Notes: a model not told the origin generated them from the sequence alone. A stretch of 64,000 nucleotides of DNA from Microbacterium sp. RU1D (GCF_900156435.1 NZ_FTPQ01000001.1:1240001-1304000); one strand, 5' to 3'; positions 1-8,907 are shown, counted from the stretch's first letter. Numbers and translations are program-made.

Positions 1-24
1 GTACGCGAGACGGGTTGCAACCAC

Positions 25-1113
25 CTACCGATAGCGCACGACCGCCGCGCGAATCGCGTCCGCGTACTGATAGATCTCGTCGAGTTCGTCAATCGGGTGC
101 CGTACCTCGACCTTCTGCTCGTCAAGAAGCCCGAGGTACTTCTGGCGGCCGTTGAAGTGCAGGCGCGCGATCGGTTTGCGATTGTTGTCGTCGAGGAGCA
201 CGGCGAAGTAGCTCTTCGCGTCGCGGTGAGTAATTCGCTGCGGCTTGGTTTCGCCGCAGGCGATAGCCTTTACGATCTGGTAGCCCTCGAGTTCTTCGAG
301 CGTCGTCTCGATCTCGGTGTCGCGGTTGAGATCGTCCTGTGCGACAGGTTCGCTCGACACGGCGGCAGGTTCGGCGGTAGGGACGACTATCCCCGCCCCG
401 GCGCCCAGCGCGGTCTTCAGTCGATCGTTCACGCTCTCGGTGAGGAACTGGCGGGAGGCCTTCCGTACTAGTGCGCTGAACTGCTCGCGGACGCGCGCGG
501 TGTACGAACCTTCGTATACGCGCTGGGTAAAGAACTTGATCCACTCGTCACTGGGCTCGCGGAACTGGCCGGCGATCTCGCGCTTCAGGGCGCCCACGTA
601 CTTCAATTCTTCGGCGGCACTGATGATCGACTCGAGGTCGAAGGTGTCCTTGCTCAGTTTCTGGACCTCGGGGATCAGCGTGTCGTCGATGTCGAGCAGG
701 TCGAGCACCAGGAACGGCTTAGCATCCATCTTGTTAGGCGCGTCGAGGTCAGTGAAGAACTGCCAGATGACGCCGTTCGTGAGCGCAGCGATCCGGGCAT
801 TCGTCGTCGAGAAGTAGCGGAAGAGTTGAGACGCGTGCTCGATCTTGGGCGTGCCGGTGGAGGCCTTACACTCGATAAGGATCTGCACCTCGCCGTCGCG
901 CATGATGGCGTAGTCGACCTTCTCGCCCTTTTTGATGCCGACGTCGGCAGTGAATTCAGGTACGACCTCAAGGGGGTCGAAGACGTCGTATCCCAGGATC
1001 GTTGAGATGAAGGGCATGACGAAAGCGTTCTTCGTAGCTTCCTCCGTTCCGATCGCCGAGGCCTGATTACTCACCTTTGTCGCGAGCGCGGCGATGCGGT
1101 CGTGAAACTCCAT
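25..1113 (-). CDS. Type I restriction HsdR N-terminal-like endonuclease domain protein
   Basis: A 362-aa protein with an HsdR N-terminal type PD-(D/E)xK nuclease fold. An N-terminal helix with TEEATKNAFVMPF is followed by D67 and the E81-C-K83 motif, the usual catalytic core. There is no helicase part, and no hsdM or hsdS lies in this window, so it looks like a lone nuclease-domain protein of the kind often labelled type I restriction endonuclease. The ATG at 1113 is preceded by a G-rich Shine-Dalgarno (GGGGGGACC); an upstream in-frame extension to 1272 has no family-like sequence. Base use is less GC-biased than its neighbours, which hints at horizontal acquisition. The DNA target and any partner are unknown. 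Confidence 0.7.
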   Translation of the reverse strand: MEFHDRIAALATKVSNQASAIGTEEATKNAFVMPFISTILGYDVFDPLEVVPEFTADVGIKKGEKVDYAIMRDGEVQILIECKASTGTPKIEHASQLFRYFSTTNARIAALTNGVIWQFFTDLDAPNKMDAKPFLVLDLLDIDDTLIPEVQKLSKDTFDLESIISAAEELKYVGALKREIAGQFREPSDEWIKFFTQRVYEGSYTARVREQFSALVRKASRQFLTESVNDRLKTALGAGAGIVVPTAEPAAVSSEPVAQDDLNRDTEIETTLEELEGYQIVKAIACGETKPQRITHRDAKSYFAVLLDDNNRKPIARLHFNGRQKYLGLLDEQKVEVRHPIDELDEIYQYADAIRAAVVRYR

Positions 1114-1255
1114 TGGTCCCCCCACAGTGACGAATATGTGGAGACCATAGCGGAAATACAGAGAAAGCGCTGAGGGCTCGCCCGCTTGCTCCCGACCCCA
1201 AGTGCCAGGTAGATCGGGGACCGTCGCAGCCCGCGTAACGAGTCGGCTGCGCTCA

Positions 1256-1507
1256 TCACTCCGCCGAATCATTAGAGCGACGGCGGGGATACACCACCGC
1301 CCCGACAGTGATCACCGCCGTGCCGATCGACAAAACAAGGGACGTGGACAACCAGAGAGGAACGCCGCGGTAGTTGGTGACGTCCGGATCCCCTATCTTG
1401 AGGAAAATCGTCAGGAGAATCAGTCCGAAGAATAGGATCATTGACCCGACGATTATGACGAGCTGCGCCGTCGTCCGCGCCACGACTGGTTGTTCATCCC
1501 GGCGCAT
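1256..1507 (-). CDS. Small two-TM membrane protein
   Basis: An 83-aa hypothetical protein with two clear hydrophobic helices at about residues 14-37 and 52-74 and a short Arg-rich C-terminus. I do not recognise a family. The ATG at 1507 was chosen because the region upstream in frame is Arg/Ser/His-rich and looks non-coding; another ATG at 1564 is possible. No strong ribosome-binding site is visible. It lies just upstream of the lone nuclease on the same strand (about 140 bp apart), so co-transcription is possible. Confidence 0.45.
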   Translation of the reverse strand: MRRDEQPVVARTTAQLVIIVGSMILFFGLILLTIFLKIGDPDVTNYRGVPLWLSTSLVLSIGTAVITVGAVVYPRRRSNDSAE

Positions 1508-1762
1508 GCGCCGATCGTACCGATGATGGTCGCGAGGCGTGCGGGCGATCTGCGGTGAGCCCATCTGCCAAAACAAGTTCCGACGGCGAGAGCGGCGGCG
1601 GCACGTGCGGTGCCGGATGCCGCGGGACGACATACAGCGTGCTGACGTCTGCTTCTCGTCGAAGGAGCCGGCTCCTATCAATACCTGACCGCGCGCGCCC
1701 CCGGGTTGTGCGGCATCCCCGCATCAGCGACGGTGAGGCATGAACACACGACGGATGCTCCC

Positions 1763-2566
1763 GTGAGCGACGAACGCCGGCGCGAGATCGGCGACTCGGA
1801 CGAGGTCGTCGAAGACGAACTGGCCGAGTCTTTCGACGCGACGATCACGGAGGGCGCCGAGCGACTCAACAGACCGTGGCGCATCGTCTTGATCACCGGT
1901 TTCTTCGGCGGCCTCGAGGTGGGGTTGGGGGTCGCCGCCTATCTTGCGGTGCTGCACCACACGGGGGATCACCTCCTTGCGGGCCTGGCGTTCAGCGCCG
2001 GGTTGATCGCGCTCTTCCTCGCCCACAGCGAGCTATTCACCGAGAACTTCCTCATGCCCATCGCCGCCCTGGTCGCCCGCGAAGGCACCATCTGGCAGCT
2101 GGCGCGGCTGTGGGGCGGGACCCTCGTGGCGAACCTCGTCGGCGGGTGGGTGTTCATGGGCTTGCTCACCACCGCGTTCCCCGAGTGGCACGACACGCTC
2201 GCCGAGTCCGCGCACCATTACGTCGACGCTCCGTTCGGGTGGCAGAGCATCGTCCTCGCCGTGCTCGGCGGCAGCACCATCACACTGATGACGCGGATGC
2301 AGCAGGGCACGCAGTCGGATCCCGCCAAGATCGTCGCGACGATCATCGGCGGTTTTTTGCTCGCCGGTCTTCAGCTGTTCCACTCGATCCTGGATTCGCT
2401 GCTCATCTTCGGAGCGATCCAGTCGGGCGCCGACATCACCTACCTGCAGTGGTTGGGATGGTTCGGATACGTCCTGCTCTTCAACGTGCTCGGCGGGCTC
2501 GTGCTCGTCACGGCTCTCCGTCTGTTGCGCACCAAGGAATTGCTGGAGGACCGTCGCGCGTCGTGA
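1763..2566 (+). CDS. Formate/nitrite transporter (FNT) family protein
   Basis: Integral membrane channel of the FocA/NirC/YfdC superfamily, which passes formate, nitrite or similar small anions. After an acidic N-terminal segment comes the family signature with PWRIVLITGFFGGLEVGLGV, then about six membrane helices, including LFLAHSELFTENF, the broken-helix region typical of FNT proteins. Length (267 aa) fits the family. GTG at 1763 was chosen as start; TTG 1706 and GTG 1733 are in frame, and none has a good Shine-Dalgarno. It sits about 4 kb from a molybdopterin oxidoreductase/HPP cassette, so nitrite is a plausible substrate, but this is inference. Confidence 0.85.
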   Translation: MSDERRREIGDSDEVVEDELAESFDATITEGAERLNRPWRIVLITGFFGGLEVGLGVAAYLAVLHHTGDHLLAGLAFSAGLIALFLAHSELFTENFLMPIAALVAREGTIWQLARLWGGTLVANLVGGWVFMGLLTTAFPEWHDTLAESAHHYVDAPFGWQSIVLAVLGGSTITLMTRMQQGTQSDPAKIVATIIGGFLLAGLQLFHSILDSLLIFGAIQSGADITYLQWLGWFGYVLLFNVLGGLVLVTALRLLRTKELLEDRRAS

Positions 2567-2597
2567 GGTAGGGCGGCATCCCCGTTCCCCCAAAGGG

Positions 2598-3854
2598 TCA
2601 CTGCGCCGTCGCGCTGTGCGTCCTGGCCGACCGCTCCGCGAGTCGCGTCACCGCCAAGGCGACGACCGCGATCGCCGCGGCCGCAACCATGACGATCGCG
2701 AGCGGCGCCGCCGTGGTCTCGCCGCCCAGACCCACCAGCGGTGACACCAGCGCGGCCAGCCCGAATTGCAGCGCTCCGAGCACGGCAGAGGCACTGCCGG
2801 CGATCTGCGGAACGGCACTGAGCGCCAGAGCGGTGGCGTTTCCGAACACCAGACCCAGTGACCCGACGGCGGTGAAGAGCGGCACCGTGAGCCAGAACGC
2901 CGGGGCTCCGGAGAAGACGAGGAGCGCGAAGGCGATGGTCGACGCGGTGACGAGCGCGATTCCGAGCGTCAGGACGCTCTCGACCGAACGGGTGGCGGTG
3001 AGCTTCGACGACAGCGCGCTCACGACCACCAGGGCGAGTGCGTTCAGGCCGAAGAGCAGCCCGTAGACGGCCGTATCGAGTCCGAGCATGTTCTGGTACA
3101 CGAACGGCGACGCCGAGATGTACGCCATCATCACCGCGAACCCGAACGCGAACACCGCCGTGTAGCCGAGGATCGTCCGCGACCGCAATGCGCGGAGGGG
3201 AGATCCGGATGCCACCCGCTCGGCGCGCAGCGCGTCACGGCGGCTGCGCAGGAGCGTCTCGCGCACCACCGCCAGGACGGCGACGAGCATCGCCACCGAC
3301 AGCCCCAGGACGATCGCGAGCAGACCGCGCCAGCCGATCGGTGCAGTGAGCAGACCCCCGAGGAGCGGAGCGACGACCGGGGCGACGCCCCCGACGATCA
3401 TCATGAGCGAGAAGGCGCGCGCGGCGGCTTTGCCGGTCGACAGGTCGGAAATGACCGCGCGGCCGATCACCATCCCGGCGGCTCCGCCGAGGCCTTGGAA
3501 GAGGCGGGCGGCGACGAGGACGGCGACGTTCGGCGCGAAGACGGCGACCGCGCTCGCGAGCACGCACAGCGCGGCTCCGGCGACGAGGGGCGGGACGCGA
3601 CCGAAGCGGTCGGAAAGGGGGCCGAAGACGAGCTGCCCGGCTGTCACACCGAGGAGGAACGCCGTCAGCGTGAGCTGCACAGTCGTGGCCGACGTTGCCA
3701 GCTCCGTGGTCATCTGAGGGAAGGCCGGCAGGTAGAGGTCGGTGGCGAAGGGGGCGACGGCGCTCAACAGTCCGAGCACCAGCAGGAGCGGCGTCGTGAT
3801 GCCCTTCGACGGGGATGCCGGTTCGGTGCGCACGGAGTCGGTGTCAGTCGTCAT
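2598..3854 (-). CDS. Bcr/CflA-type multidrug efflux MFS transporter
   Basis: A 418-aa major facilitator with 12 predicted helices, in the drug:proton antiporter Bcr/CflA group. The loop 2-3 motif GQLVFGPLSDRFGR and the helix-5-like RLFQGLGGAAG are clear. The opening ...LLSAVAPFATDLYLPAFP is typical of Bcr/CflA proteins. ATG at 3854 was chosen because the family alignment starts shortly after it; the in-frame extension runs through the divergent gene. It is divergently transcribed from a MarR regulator 46 bp away, and a perfect inverted repeat abuts its start codon, so MarR repression relieved by a drug ligand is the likely control. Confidence 0.9.
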   Translation of the reverse strand: MTTDTDSVRTEPASPSKGITTPLLLVLGLLSAVAPFATDLYLPAFPQMTTELATSATTVQLTLTAFLLGVTAGQLVFGPLSDRFGRVPPLVAGAALCVLASAVAVFAPNVAVLVAARLFQGLGGAAGMVIGRAVISDLSTGKAAARAFSLMMIVGGVAPVVAPLLGGLLTAPIGWRGLLAIVLGLSVAMLVAVLAVVRETLLRSRRDALRAERVASGSPLRALRSRTILGYTAVFAFGFAVMMAYISASPFVYQNMLGLDTAVYGLLFGLNALALVVVSALSSKLTATRSVESVLTLGIALVTASTIAFALLVFSGAPAFWLTVPLFTAVGSLGLVFGNATALALSAVPQIAGSASAVLGALQFGLAALVSPLVGLGGETTAAPLAIVMVAAAAIAVVALAVTRLAERSARTHSATAQ

Positions 3855-3872
3855 AGTTATGAAAGCATAACT
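3855..3872. promoter_or_regulatory. Probable MarR operator
   Basis: A perfect inverted repeat AGTTATG-aaag-CATAACT (7-bp arms, 4-bp spacer) lies between the divergent MFS and MarR genes, touching the MFS start codon. It is AT-rich in a 70% GC background. Size and placement fit MarR-family operators. Confidence 0.75.
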
Positions 3873-3900
3873 GACTGCGCGCGGCTGGTACAGTCGGCCC

Positions 3901-4365
3901 GTGCCTCCCGCGATCTCCGACGGTGCCCTTGCCGAGTTCGCCGACGTCGTGATGCGCATCGCCCGCGAGATCGACCCGAACGGTCCGCAGGCGCCCGATA
4001 TCGTTCCGCTCACCGGCACGGAAGCCCTCGTGATGCGGTGGGTGCACCACAACCCCGGCGCCTCGCCGAGCGCCGTCGCCAGGGCCACCGCGCTGCAGCG
4101 CAGCAACTGCAGCGTCGCGCTGCGCTCGCTCGTCGCGAAGGGCATGATCGAGCGTCAGACCGCGCCGGATGACGCGCGCGCAGTACGACTGCTGCCCACC
4201 GCTTTGGCGGATGAGAGCGTGCGGAAGCTCCACGCGTTCTGGGTCGACCGCCTGCGCTCGGCACTCGATGGCGACGACGCCGGGGTGGAGGCGGCGGCCG
4301 CCCTGCTCGCGCGCGTGGAGGGCGGACTACGGCGCGGCGACGACGCGACGCCGACCCCCCACTGA
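3901..4365 (+). CDS. MarR family transcriptional regulator
   Basis: A 154-aa winged-helix protein. The DNA-binding core spans residues about 35-100: LTGTEALVMRWVHHNPGASP, then the recognition helix VARATALQRSNCSVALRSL, then the wing IERQTAPDDARAVRLLPT. The flanking helices would form the dimer interface. GTG at 3901 is the start. It most likely represses the divergent MFS exporter and itself through the 18-bp palindrome in the 46-bp gap. The ligand cannot be told from the sequence. Confidence 0.88.
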   Translation: MPPAISDGALAEFADVVMRIAREIDPNGPQAPDIVPLTGTEALVMRWVHHNPGASPSAVARATALQRSNCSVALRSLVAKGMIERQTAPDDARAVRLLPTALADESVRKLHAFWVDRLRSALDGDDAGVEAAAALLARVEGGLRRGDDATPTPH

Positions 4366-4477
4366 GGCCCCCGGGGAGGCGCCGCCCCGGTGTTACGCCC
4401 CGCTACGTCCCGGATCGCCCGCCCCCGCGGCATCCCGTAGCTTCAATTCACCAACCCCTCCGAAGGCAGGTGAAGCC

Positions 4478-4735
4478 ATGTCCCGCACGATCTCGTCGAC
4501 AGTCCACCCGATCCAGCGCTGCATGGCAGCCTCGAACCCCTCCGCCTGGTGGGACGGCCTCGTCATCGCCGCCGACGGCGCATCCGTGACCGTCGCGCTG
4601 CTGAACGGCGCGACGACGGAACTGCGGGTCGTCGGTCCCGCGGTCGACATCGCGGTGGGGGAGCCGGTGGCCTACCACCCGGTCGCAGAACTGCTCAGCG
4701 CGGCCGCGATCACCACGACCGCGCGCGTCGCGTAA
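4478..4735 (+). CDS. Small hypothetical protein
   Basis: An 85-aa protein with no membrane segment and no family that I recognise. ATG at 4478 follows GAAGGCAGGTGAAGCC, a plausible ribosome-binding region. The second half is a beta-rich hydrophobic run (VTVALLNGATTELRVVG) that could form a small barrel or SH3-like fold. It stands alone between the MarR gene and the copper-storage-like gene, and codon use is normal for the window. Confidence 0.55.
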   Translation: MSRTISSTVHPIQRCMAASNPSAWWDGLVIAADGASVTVALLNGATTELRVVGPAVDIAVGEPVAYHPVAELLSAAAITTTARVA

Positions 4736-4822
4736 GGCGTCGGCGGCGTCGTCCTCGACCGCGACCGCCAGATAGCCGAGCGGCCGCCGACGAGACGTCA
4801 GCGGCCGCGCGAAGAAGACGAT

Positions 4823-5224
4823 TCAGGCGTTCATCGAGGTCATCATGGCCTCGCACTTCATAACCATGTCGTCGCAGGCCATCGCGCAGTAGCGGCACAT
4901 CTCGTCCATGTCGGCGTGAGCGCGGCACTCGGCGGCGCACGCCTTGCCCATGGTCATGCAGGCGGTCATCATGGCGCTCATCACGTCCATGTTCATCCCG
5001 GCCGGACGCATCATCATGTGCATCGTCGCCTGCGCCATCTCGACCATGTTCGAGCACATGGCACAGCACGTCGCCATCTCGGCCCCGTGCATCATGTCGC
5101 TGCCGGCGCACATCGCCGCGGCCATCGCGCAGGCGTTCAGCGACTGCATGCATTCCTGCATGGCATCCATGTCCATGGTCATCTCGCCCATGTCCATCGA
5201 CTTCATCATTTCCATGGTGTCCAT
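4823..5224 (-). CDS. Met/Cys-rich four-helix copper-storage (Csp/DUF326-like) protein
   Basis: A 133-aa protein with about 38 Met and 13 Cys, no signal peptide and no TM segment. Cys residues are spaced along amphipathic helices (CMQSLNAC, CCAMC, CMTMGKACAAEC, CRYCAMAC), the pattern of the Csp four-helix copper-storage proteins in which Cys side chains line the bundle core to bind many Cu(I) ions. The unusually long Met runs (for example HMMM, NMDVMSAMM and an N-terminal Met-Asp-rich stretch) add further soft-metal ligands. GGGAGAAGCA precedes the ATG at 5224. Absence of a signal peptide suggests a cytosolic Csp3-like store. No copper regulator or P-type ATPase is adjacent. Confidence 0.75.
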   Translation of the reverse strand: MDTMEMMKSMDMGEMTMDMDAMQECMQSLNACAMAAAMCAGSDMMHGAEMATCCAMCSNMVEMAQATMHMMMRPAGMNMDVMSAMMTACMTMGKACAAECRAHADMDEMCRYCAMACDDMVMKCEAMMTSMNA

Positions 5225-5412
5225 TGCTTCTCCCGTGTGCTCGTCGTGACGGAGGACCGGATGCCGTGGAGGACTCCGGCGTTACCGCATGCTACGCCGA
5301 GCGCCGCGGCGGTCGACAGCACCCGCAGCGGGTTCATCAGGTCGTGTACGGGCTCTTCACGGAGAAGCCGAGCCCCGTCGTGCGGGCGATGCGAGGCGGG
5401 CAGAGGATGCCT

Positions 5413-6015
5413 TCACGGAACCCGGATGCCGACCGACCTCAGCTCCATGCCGGCGAGCCGCTGCACGACCTCGCGGTCGCCGCGCCGCCAGGCGCCGAGA
5501 GCGTCGGGATGGACCTTTGCAATGGCGGCCACCTTCTGATGGGTGAGTGCCCGGAGTGCCAGGAGGTCGGAGTCCAGACCGGCGCGCAGCTGCGCGCGAG
5601 TGCGGGTGGCCCGCGTGATGAAGCGCAGGCGGGGCAGGAGCCACACCAGCAGCACGATCAGGATCGGCAGGCCCGCGACGCCGATGCCGAGCACCGTCGC
5701 GGCCTGCAGCACCAGGTCCTGCTGCGTTTGACCGGCCGACGCGAGGGTGTCGCCCGCGGATCCGGCGGTGTCGAAGGGGGCGCTGATACCCGACCCGATG
5801 AGGGGGACGCCGCTCAGCCGGTCGCCGACATCGGTCATCGACGAACGGAAATCCGCTCCCGCGCTTTGCATGTCGCGGCCGAATCGCGCGAGTTCATTCA
5901 CCGCGGAGAAGACGGCGATCCCCGTCGCGACGCTCACCGCGATGAGGACGAGGGCGACGACGTCGACCGTCACCTGACGCACACGCTGCGCCGCGAAGTC
6001 GGAATACAGTTTCAC
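5413..6015 (-). CDS. Hypothetical protein with two membrane helices
   Basis: A 200-aa protein with an N-terminal helix (about residues 17-40), a roughly 60-residue extracytoplasmic region containing SAGADFRSSMTDVGDRLSG, a second helix (about 107-130, VLGIGVAGLPILIVLLVWLL) and a cytosolic tail rich in Arg. The arrangement resembles membrane-anchored helical-bundle proteins, but I recognise no named family. Start GTG at 6015 gives an N-terminus VKLYSDFAAQ; the upstream in-frame sequence overlaps the next gene and is not protein-like. Gene order with the DUF1653 gene (36 bp upstream, same strand) suggests a shared transcript. Confidence 0.6.
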   Translation of the reverse strand: MKLYSDFAAQRVRQVTVDVVALVLIAVSVATGIAVFSAVNELARFGRDMQSAGADFRSSMTDVGDRLSGVPLIGSGISAPFDTAGSAGDTLASAGQTQQDLVLQAATVLGIGVAGLPILIVLLVWLLPRLRFITRATRTRAQLRAGLDSDLLALRALTHQKVAAIAKVHPDALGAWRRGDREVVQRLAGMELRSVGIRVP

Positions 6016-6050
6016 GTCGTCACTCTCGCACGGGAGGTCGCCGCGGAGCG

Positions 6051-6260
6051 TTACGCGATACGCCGGAATCGAGGACCGGAATACCCGTCGCGCTCGACGG
6101 ACCCGGTGAACATCTCGACCGGTCGCACCCAGTGCGAATAGTCGTCGTAGAGCTTGCGGTACGAGACGAAGACTTCTTCCGTCTCGGAATGCCGGGTGAT
6201 GCCGAACACCTCGTAGCGCTGCCCTTTGAAATGTTCGTAGATGCCGGGTTCGATATCCAT
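6051..6260 (-). CDS. DUF1653 domain protein
   Basis: A 69-aa protein that is essentially one DUF1653 domain. Hallmarks are PGIYEHFKGQRYEV near the start and VSYRKLY followed by W-x-RP-x-EMF. DUF1653 proteins are small beta-rich proteins of unknown function. ATG at 6260 is preceded by GAGAGGGGCGGA, a good Shine-Dalgarno. It is divergent from the molybdopterin oxidoreductase. Confidence 0.8.
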   Translation of the reverse strand: MDIEPGIYEHFKGQRYEVFGITRHSETEEVFVSYRKLYDDYSHWVRPVEMFTGSVERDGYSGPRFRRIA

Positions 6261-6429
6261 TCCGCCCCTCTCTCCCCGCGCCGCGCGCACGGTTCCGGCA
6301 TCCGAGTCTGCCAGCGGGAGCGGCCCTGCCGACACGAGCGAACCTTGGCACGGCCTCCACCCCCTGTCGAGGCACTGCGTCGTTCGTCGAAGCGGTCCTA
6401 CCGTCGCCGCCGACCGGGAGGACGTGATC

Positions 6430-8907
6430 ATGATCGATCGCATCGAACACATCTGGGGCACGCGCACGCCGTTCGCGCAGGGGGAGCGGTGGCCCGTGCG
6501 CGTCGACCTGAAGCTGGCCGACGAGCTCACGGAGGGTGACGTCGACCGGTGGGTGCAGTCCGCGTGCGTGCTGTGCAGCAACGGGTGCGGCACCGACATC
6601 GCCGTGAAGGACGGGCGGATGGTGGGGGTGCGCGGTCGCCCGATGGACATCGTCAACCACGGGCGCCTGGGTCCGAAGGGACTCTTCGGCAGCTGGCAGG
6701 GGATGGACAACCCCGACCGGCTCACCCGCCCGCTGGTCCGCGAGAACGGCGAGCTCGTCGAGACCGACTGGGACACGGCGATGTCGCGCATCGTCGCGCG
6801 CAGCAAAGGACTTCTTGAAGAGAAGGGCCCGCTCACCCACGGCTTCTACAGCTCGGGCCAGCTGTTCCTCGAGGAGTACTACGCCCTCGGCATCGTCGGC
6901 AAAGCCGGCCTCGGCACGCCCCACATGGACGGCAACACGCGGCTCTGCACGGCGACCGCGGCGGCATCCATGAAGGAAAGCTTCGGGTCGGACGGGCAAC
7001 CGGGCAGTTACGCCGACATCGACGAGTGCGACGCCATCTTCCTCTTCGGTCACAACATGGCCGAGACGCAGACCGTGCTATGGACGCGGGTGCTCGACCG
7101 GCTCGCCGGGCCGAACCCGCCGCGCGTGGTGTGCGTCGACCCGCGGCTGACCGAGGTCGCCCGGCGCGCCGACGTGCACCTCGCCGTGCGCCCGGGCACC
7201 AACCTCGCGTTGATGAACGGGCTCATCCGCGAACTGGTCGTGAACGACCGGATCGACGACGACTACATCGCCGCCCACACGATCGGCTTCGACGACCTGC
7301 GAACCACCGTCGAGCCGTGGACGCCCGAGGCCGTCGCCGAGACGTGCGGGGTGGATGCCGACGACGTCCGCGCCGCGGCCCGGATCTTCGCCGACTCGCC
7401 GCGCGTGCTGTCGACCGTGCTGCAGGGGTTCTATCAGGCGTCGGATGCCACGGCATCCGCGTGCCAGGTCAACAACCTGCACCTGCTCACCGGCAGGATC
7501 GGGCGGCCGGGGGCCGGCATTTTGCAGATGAACGGGCAGCCGACCGCGCAGAACGCGCGCGAGGCCGGCGCGGACGGCGACCTGCCGGGGTTCCGCAACT
7601 GGGAGAACCCGGAGCACGTGCGCCAGCTGGCCGAGCTGTGGGGCGTGCACGTCGACACGATCCCGCACTGGTCGCCGCCGACGCACGCGATGCAGATCTT
7701 CCGCTACGCCGAGCAGGGCAGCATCGAGTTCCTGTGGGTGCAGGCCACCAACCCGGCCGTCTCGATGCCGCAGTCCGAGCGGATCCGGCGCATTCTCGCG
7801 AAGCCCGAACTTTTCCTCGTCGTGCAGGATCTCTACCTCACCGAGACGGCGATGCTCGCCGACGTCGTGCTCCCCGCCGCAGGGTGGGGCGAGAAGCAAG
7901 GGACGTTCACGAACGTCAACCGCACCGTGCACCTGTCGGAGAAGGCCGTCGAGCCGCCGGGCGAGGCGCGCAGCGACCTCGACATCTTCCTCGACTACGC
8001 CCGGCGCATGGACTTCCGCCGTCTCGACGGTGCCCCGTTGTTGGACTGGATCGGGCCCGAAGACGGATTCCGCGCGTGGCAGGAGTGCACTCGCGGGCGG
8101 CTCTGCGACTACACCGGCCTCAGCTACGACAAGCTCCGGGGTGGAAGCGGCGTGCCGTGGCCGTGCAACGACGAGCACCCCGACGGAACCGTGCGCCTGT
8201 ACGGCGACGGCGTCTTCCCCACCGACGTCGACCGTGCCGAGACCTTCGGTCACGACCTGCTCACCGGCGCAACGGTCGGCGCCACGAACTACGAGGCGAT
8301 GCGCGTCGACGGCCGCGCGATCCTCAAGGCCGCCGCCTACAACCCGCCGCACGAGACGCCGAGCGAGGAGTACCCGCTGCAGTATTCGACCGGTCGCACG
8401 GTCTACCAGTTCCACACCCGCACCAAGACCGGACGGACGCGCCAGCTGCAGAAGGCGGCCCCCTCGGCATGGCTCGAACTGTCGAGGACGGATGCCGCGG
8501 AGCGTGGCATCCACGAGGGCGATCTCGTGCGCGTCCGGTCGGCGCGCGGGGAGATCGTCGTTCCCGCGCGGGTCGGCCAGGTGCGCGACGGCTGCGTCTT
8601 CGCCCCGTTCCATTACGGATACTGGGAGGACGGGCGCACCGGACCCGACGGGCAGCCCACCGCCGCCAACGAGCTGACGATGACCGAATGGGACCCGGTC
8701 TCGAAGCAGCCGATCTTCAAGGTCGCTGCGGTGCAGGTCGAGAAAATCGCGGATGCCACGGGCCCGGCACCCGCGCCGACGACGACGGCGTCGCGTCCCG
8801 CCGATCCGTCGCTGGTCCCTGCCACCATCGGCGGAGCCGAGGGAGAGGCGCATGAATCGCTGCACCCTGTCGAGCCGCCGCAGATCGCCACCGGGGAGGA
8901 GTCATGA
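6430..8907 (+). CDS. Molybdopterin oxidoreductase (nitrate reductase/formate dehydrogenase-like catalytic subunit)
   Basis: An 825-aa bis-MGD enzyme of the DMSO-reductase superfamily. The N-terminal cluster motif has C46-x2-C49-x3-C53, but the expected fourth ligand, 27 residues later in an N-x-G-R-L-C-P-K-G context, is Gly81. NTRLC with C173 is the likely Mo ligand (NapA/Fdh type). The central MGD-binding domains and a C-terminal molydopterin-dinucleotide-binding domain (about 640-760, with QYSTGRTVYQFHT) follow. The ATG at 6430 follows GGGAGGACGTG. It overlaps the next gene by 4 bp, and the HPP-family gene follows. There are no TM segments and no Tat signal, so it is cytosolic. Assimilatory nitrate reduction is possible but the substrate is not proven. 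Confidence 0.85.
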   Translation: MIDRIEHIWGTRTPFAQGERWPVRVDLKLADELTEGDVDRWVQSACVLCSNGCGTDIAVKDGRMVGVRGRPMDIVNHGRLGPKGLFGSWQGMDNPDRLTRPLVRENGELVETDWDTAMSRIVARSKGLLEEKGPLTHGFYSSGQLFLEEYYALGIVGKAGLGTPHMDGNTRLCTATAAASMKESFGSDGQPGSYADIDECDAIFLFGHNMAETQTVLWTRVLDRLAGPNPPRVVCVDPRLTEVARRADVHLAVRPGTNLALMNGLIRELVVNDRIDDDYIAAHTIGFDDLRTTVEPWTPEAVAETCGVDADDVRAAARIFADSPRVLSTVLQGFYQASDATASACQVNNLHLLTGRIGRPGAGILQMNGQPTAQNAREAGADGDLPGFRNWENPEHVRQLAELWGVHVDTIPHWSPPTHAMQIFRYAEQGSIEFLWVQATNPAVSMPQSERIRRILAKPELFLVVQDLYLTETAMLADVVLPAAGWGEKQGTFTNVNRTVHLSEKAVEPPGEARSDLDIFLDYARRMDFRRLDGAPLLDWIGPEDGFRAWQECTRGRLCDYTGLSYDKLRGGSGVPWPCNDEHPDGTVRLYGDGVFPTDVDRAETFGHDLLTGATVGATNYEAMRVDGRAILKAAAYNPPHETPSEEYPLQYSTGRTVYQFHTRTKTGRTRQLQKAAPSAWLELSRTDAAERGIHEGDLVRVRSARGEIVVPARVGQVRDGCVFAPFHYGYWEDGRTGPDGQPTAANELTMTEWDPVSKQPIFKVAAVQVEKIADATGPAPAPTTTASRPADPSLVPATIGGAEGEAHESLHPVEPPQIATGEES

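Noticed and set aside
4944..5249. Met/Ile-rich open frame opposite the copper-storage-like gene
   Set aside because: CAT/ATG complementarity makes both strands Met/His-rich; only the minus strand has the Cys spacing and a ribosome-binding site.
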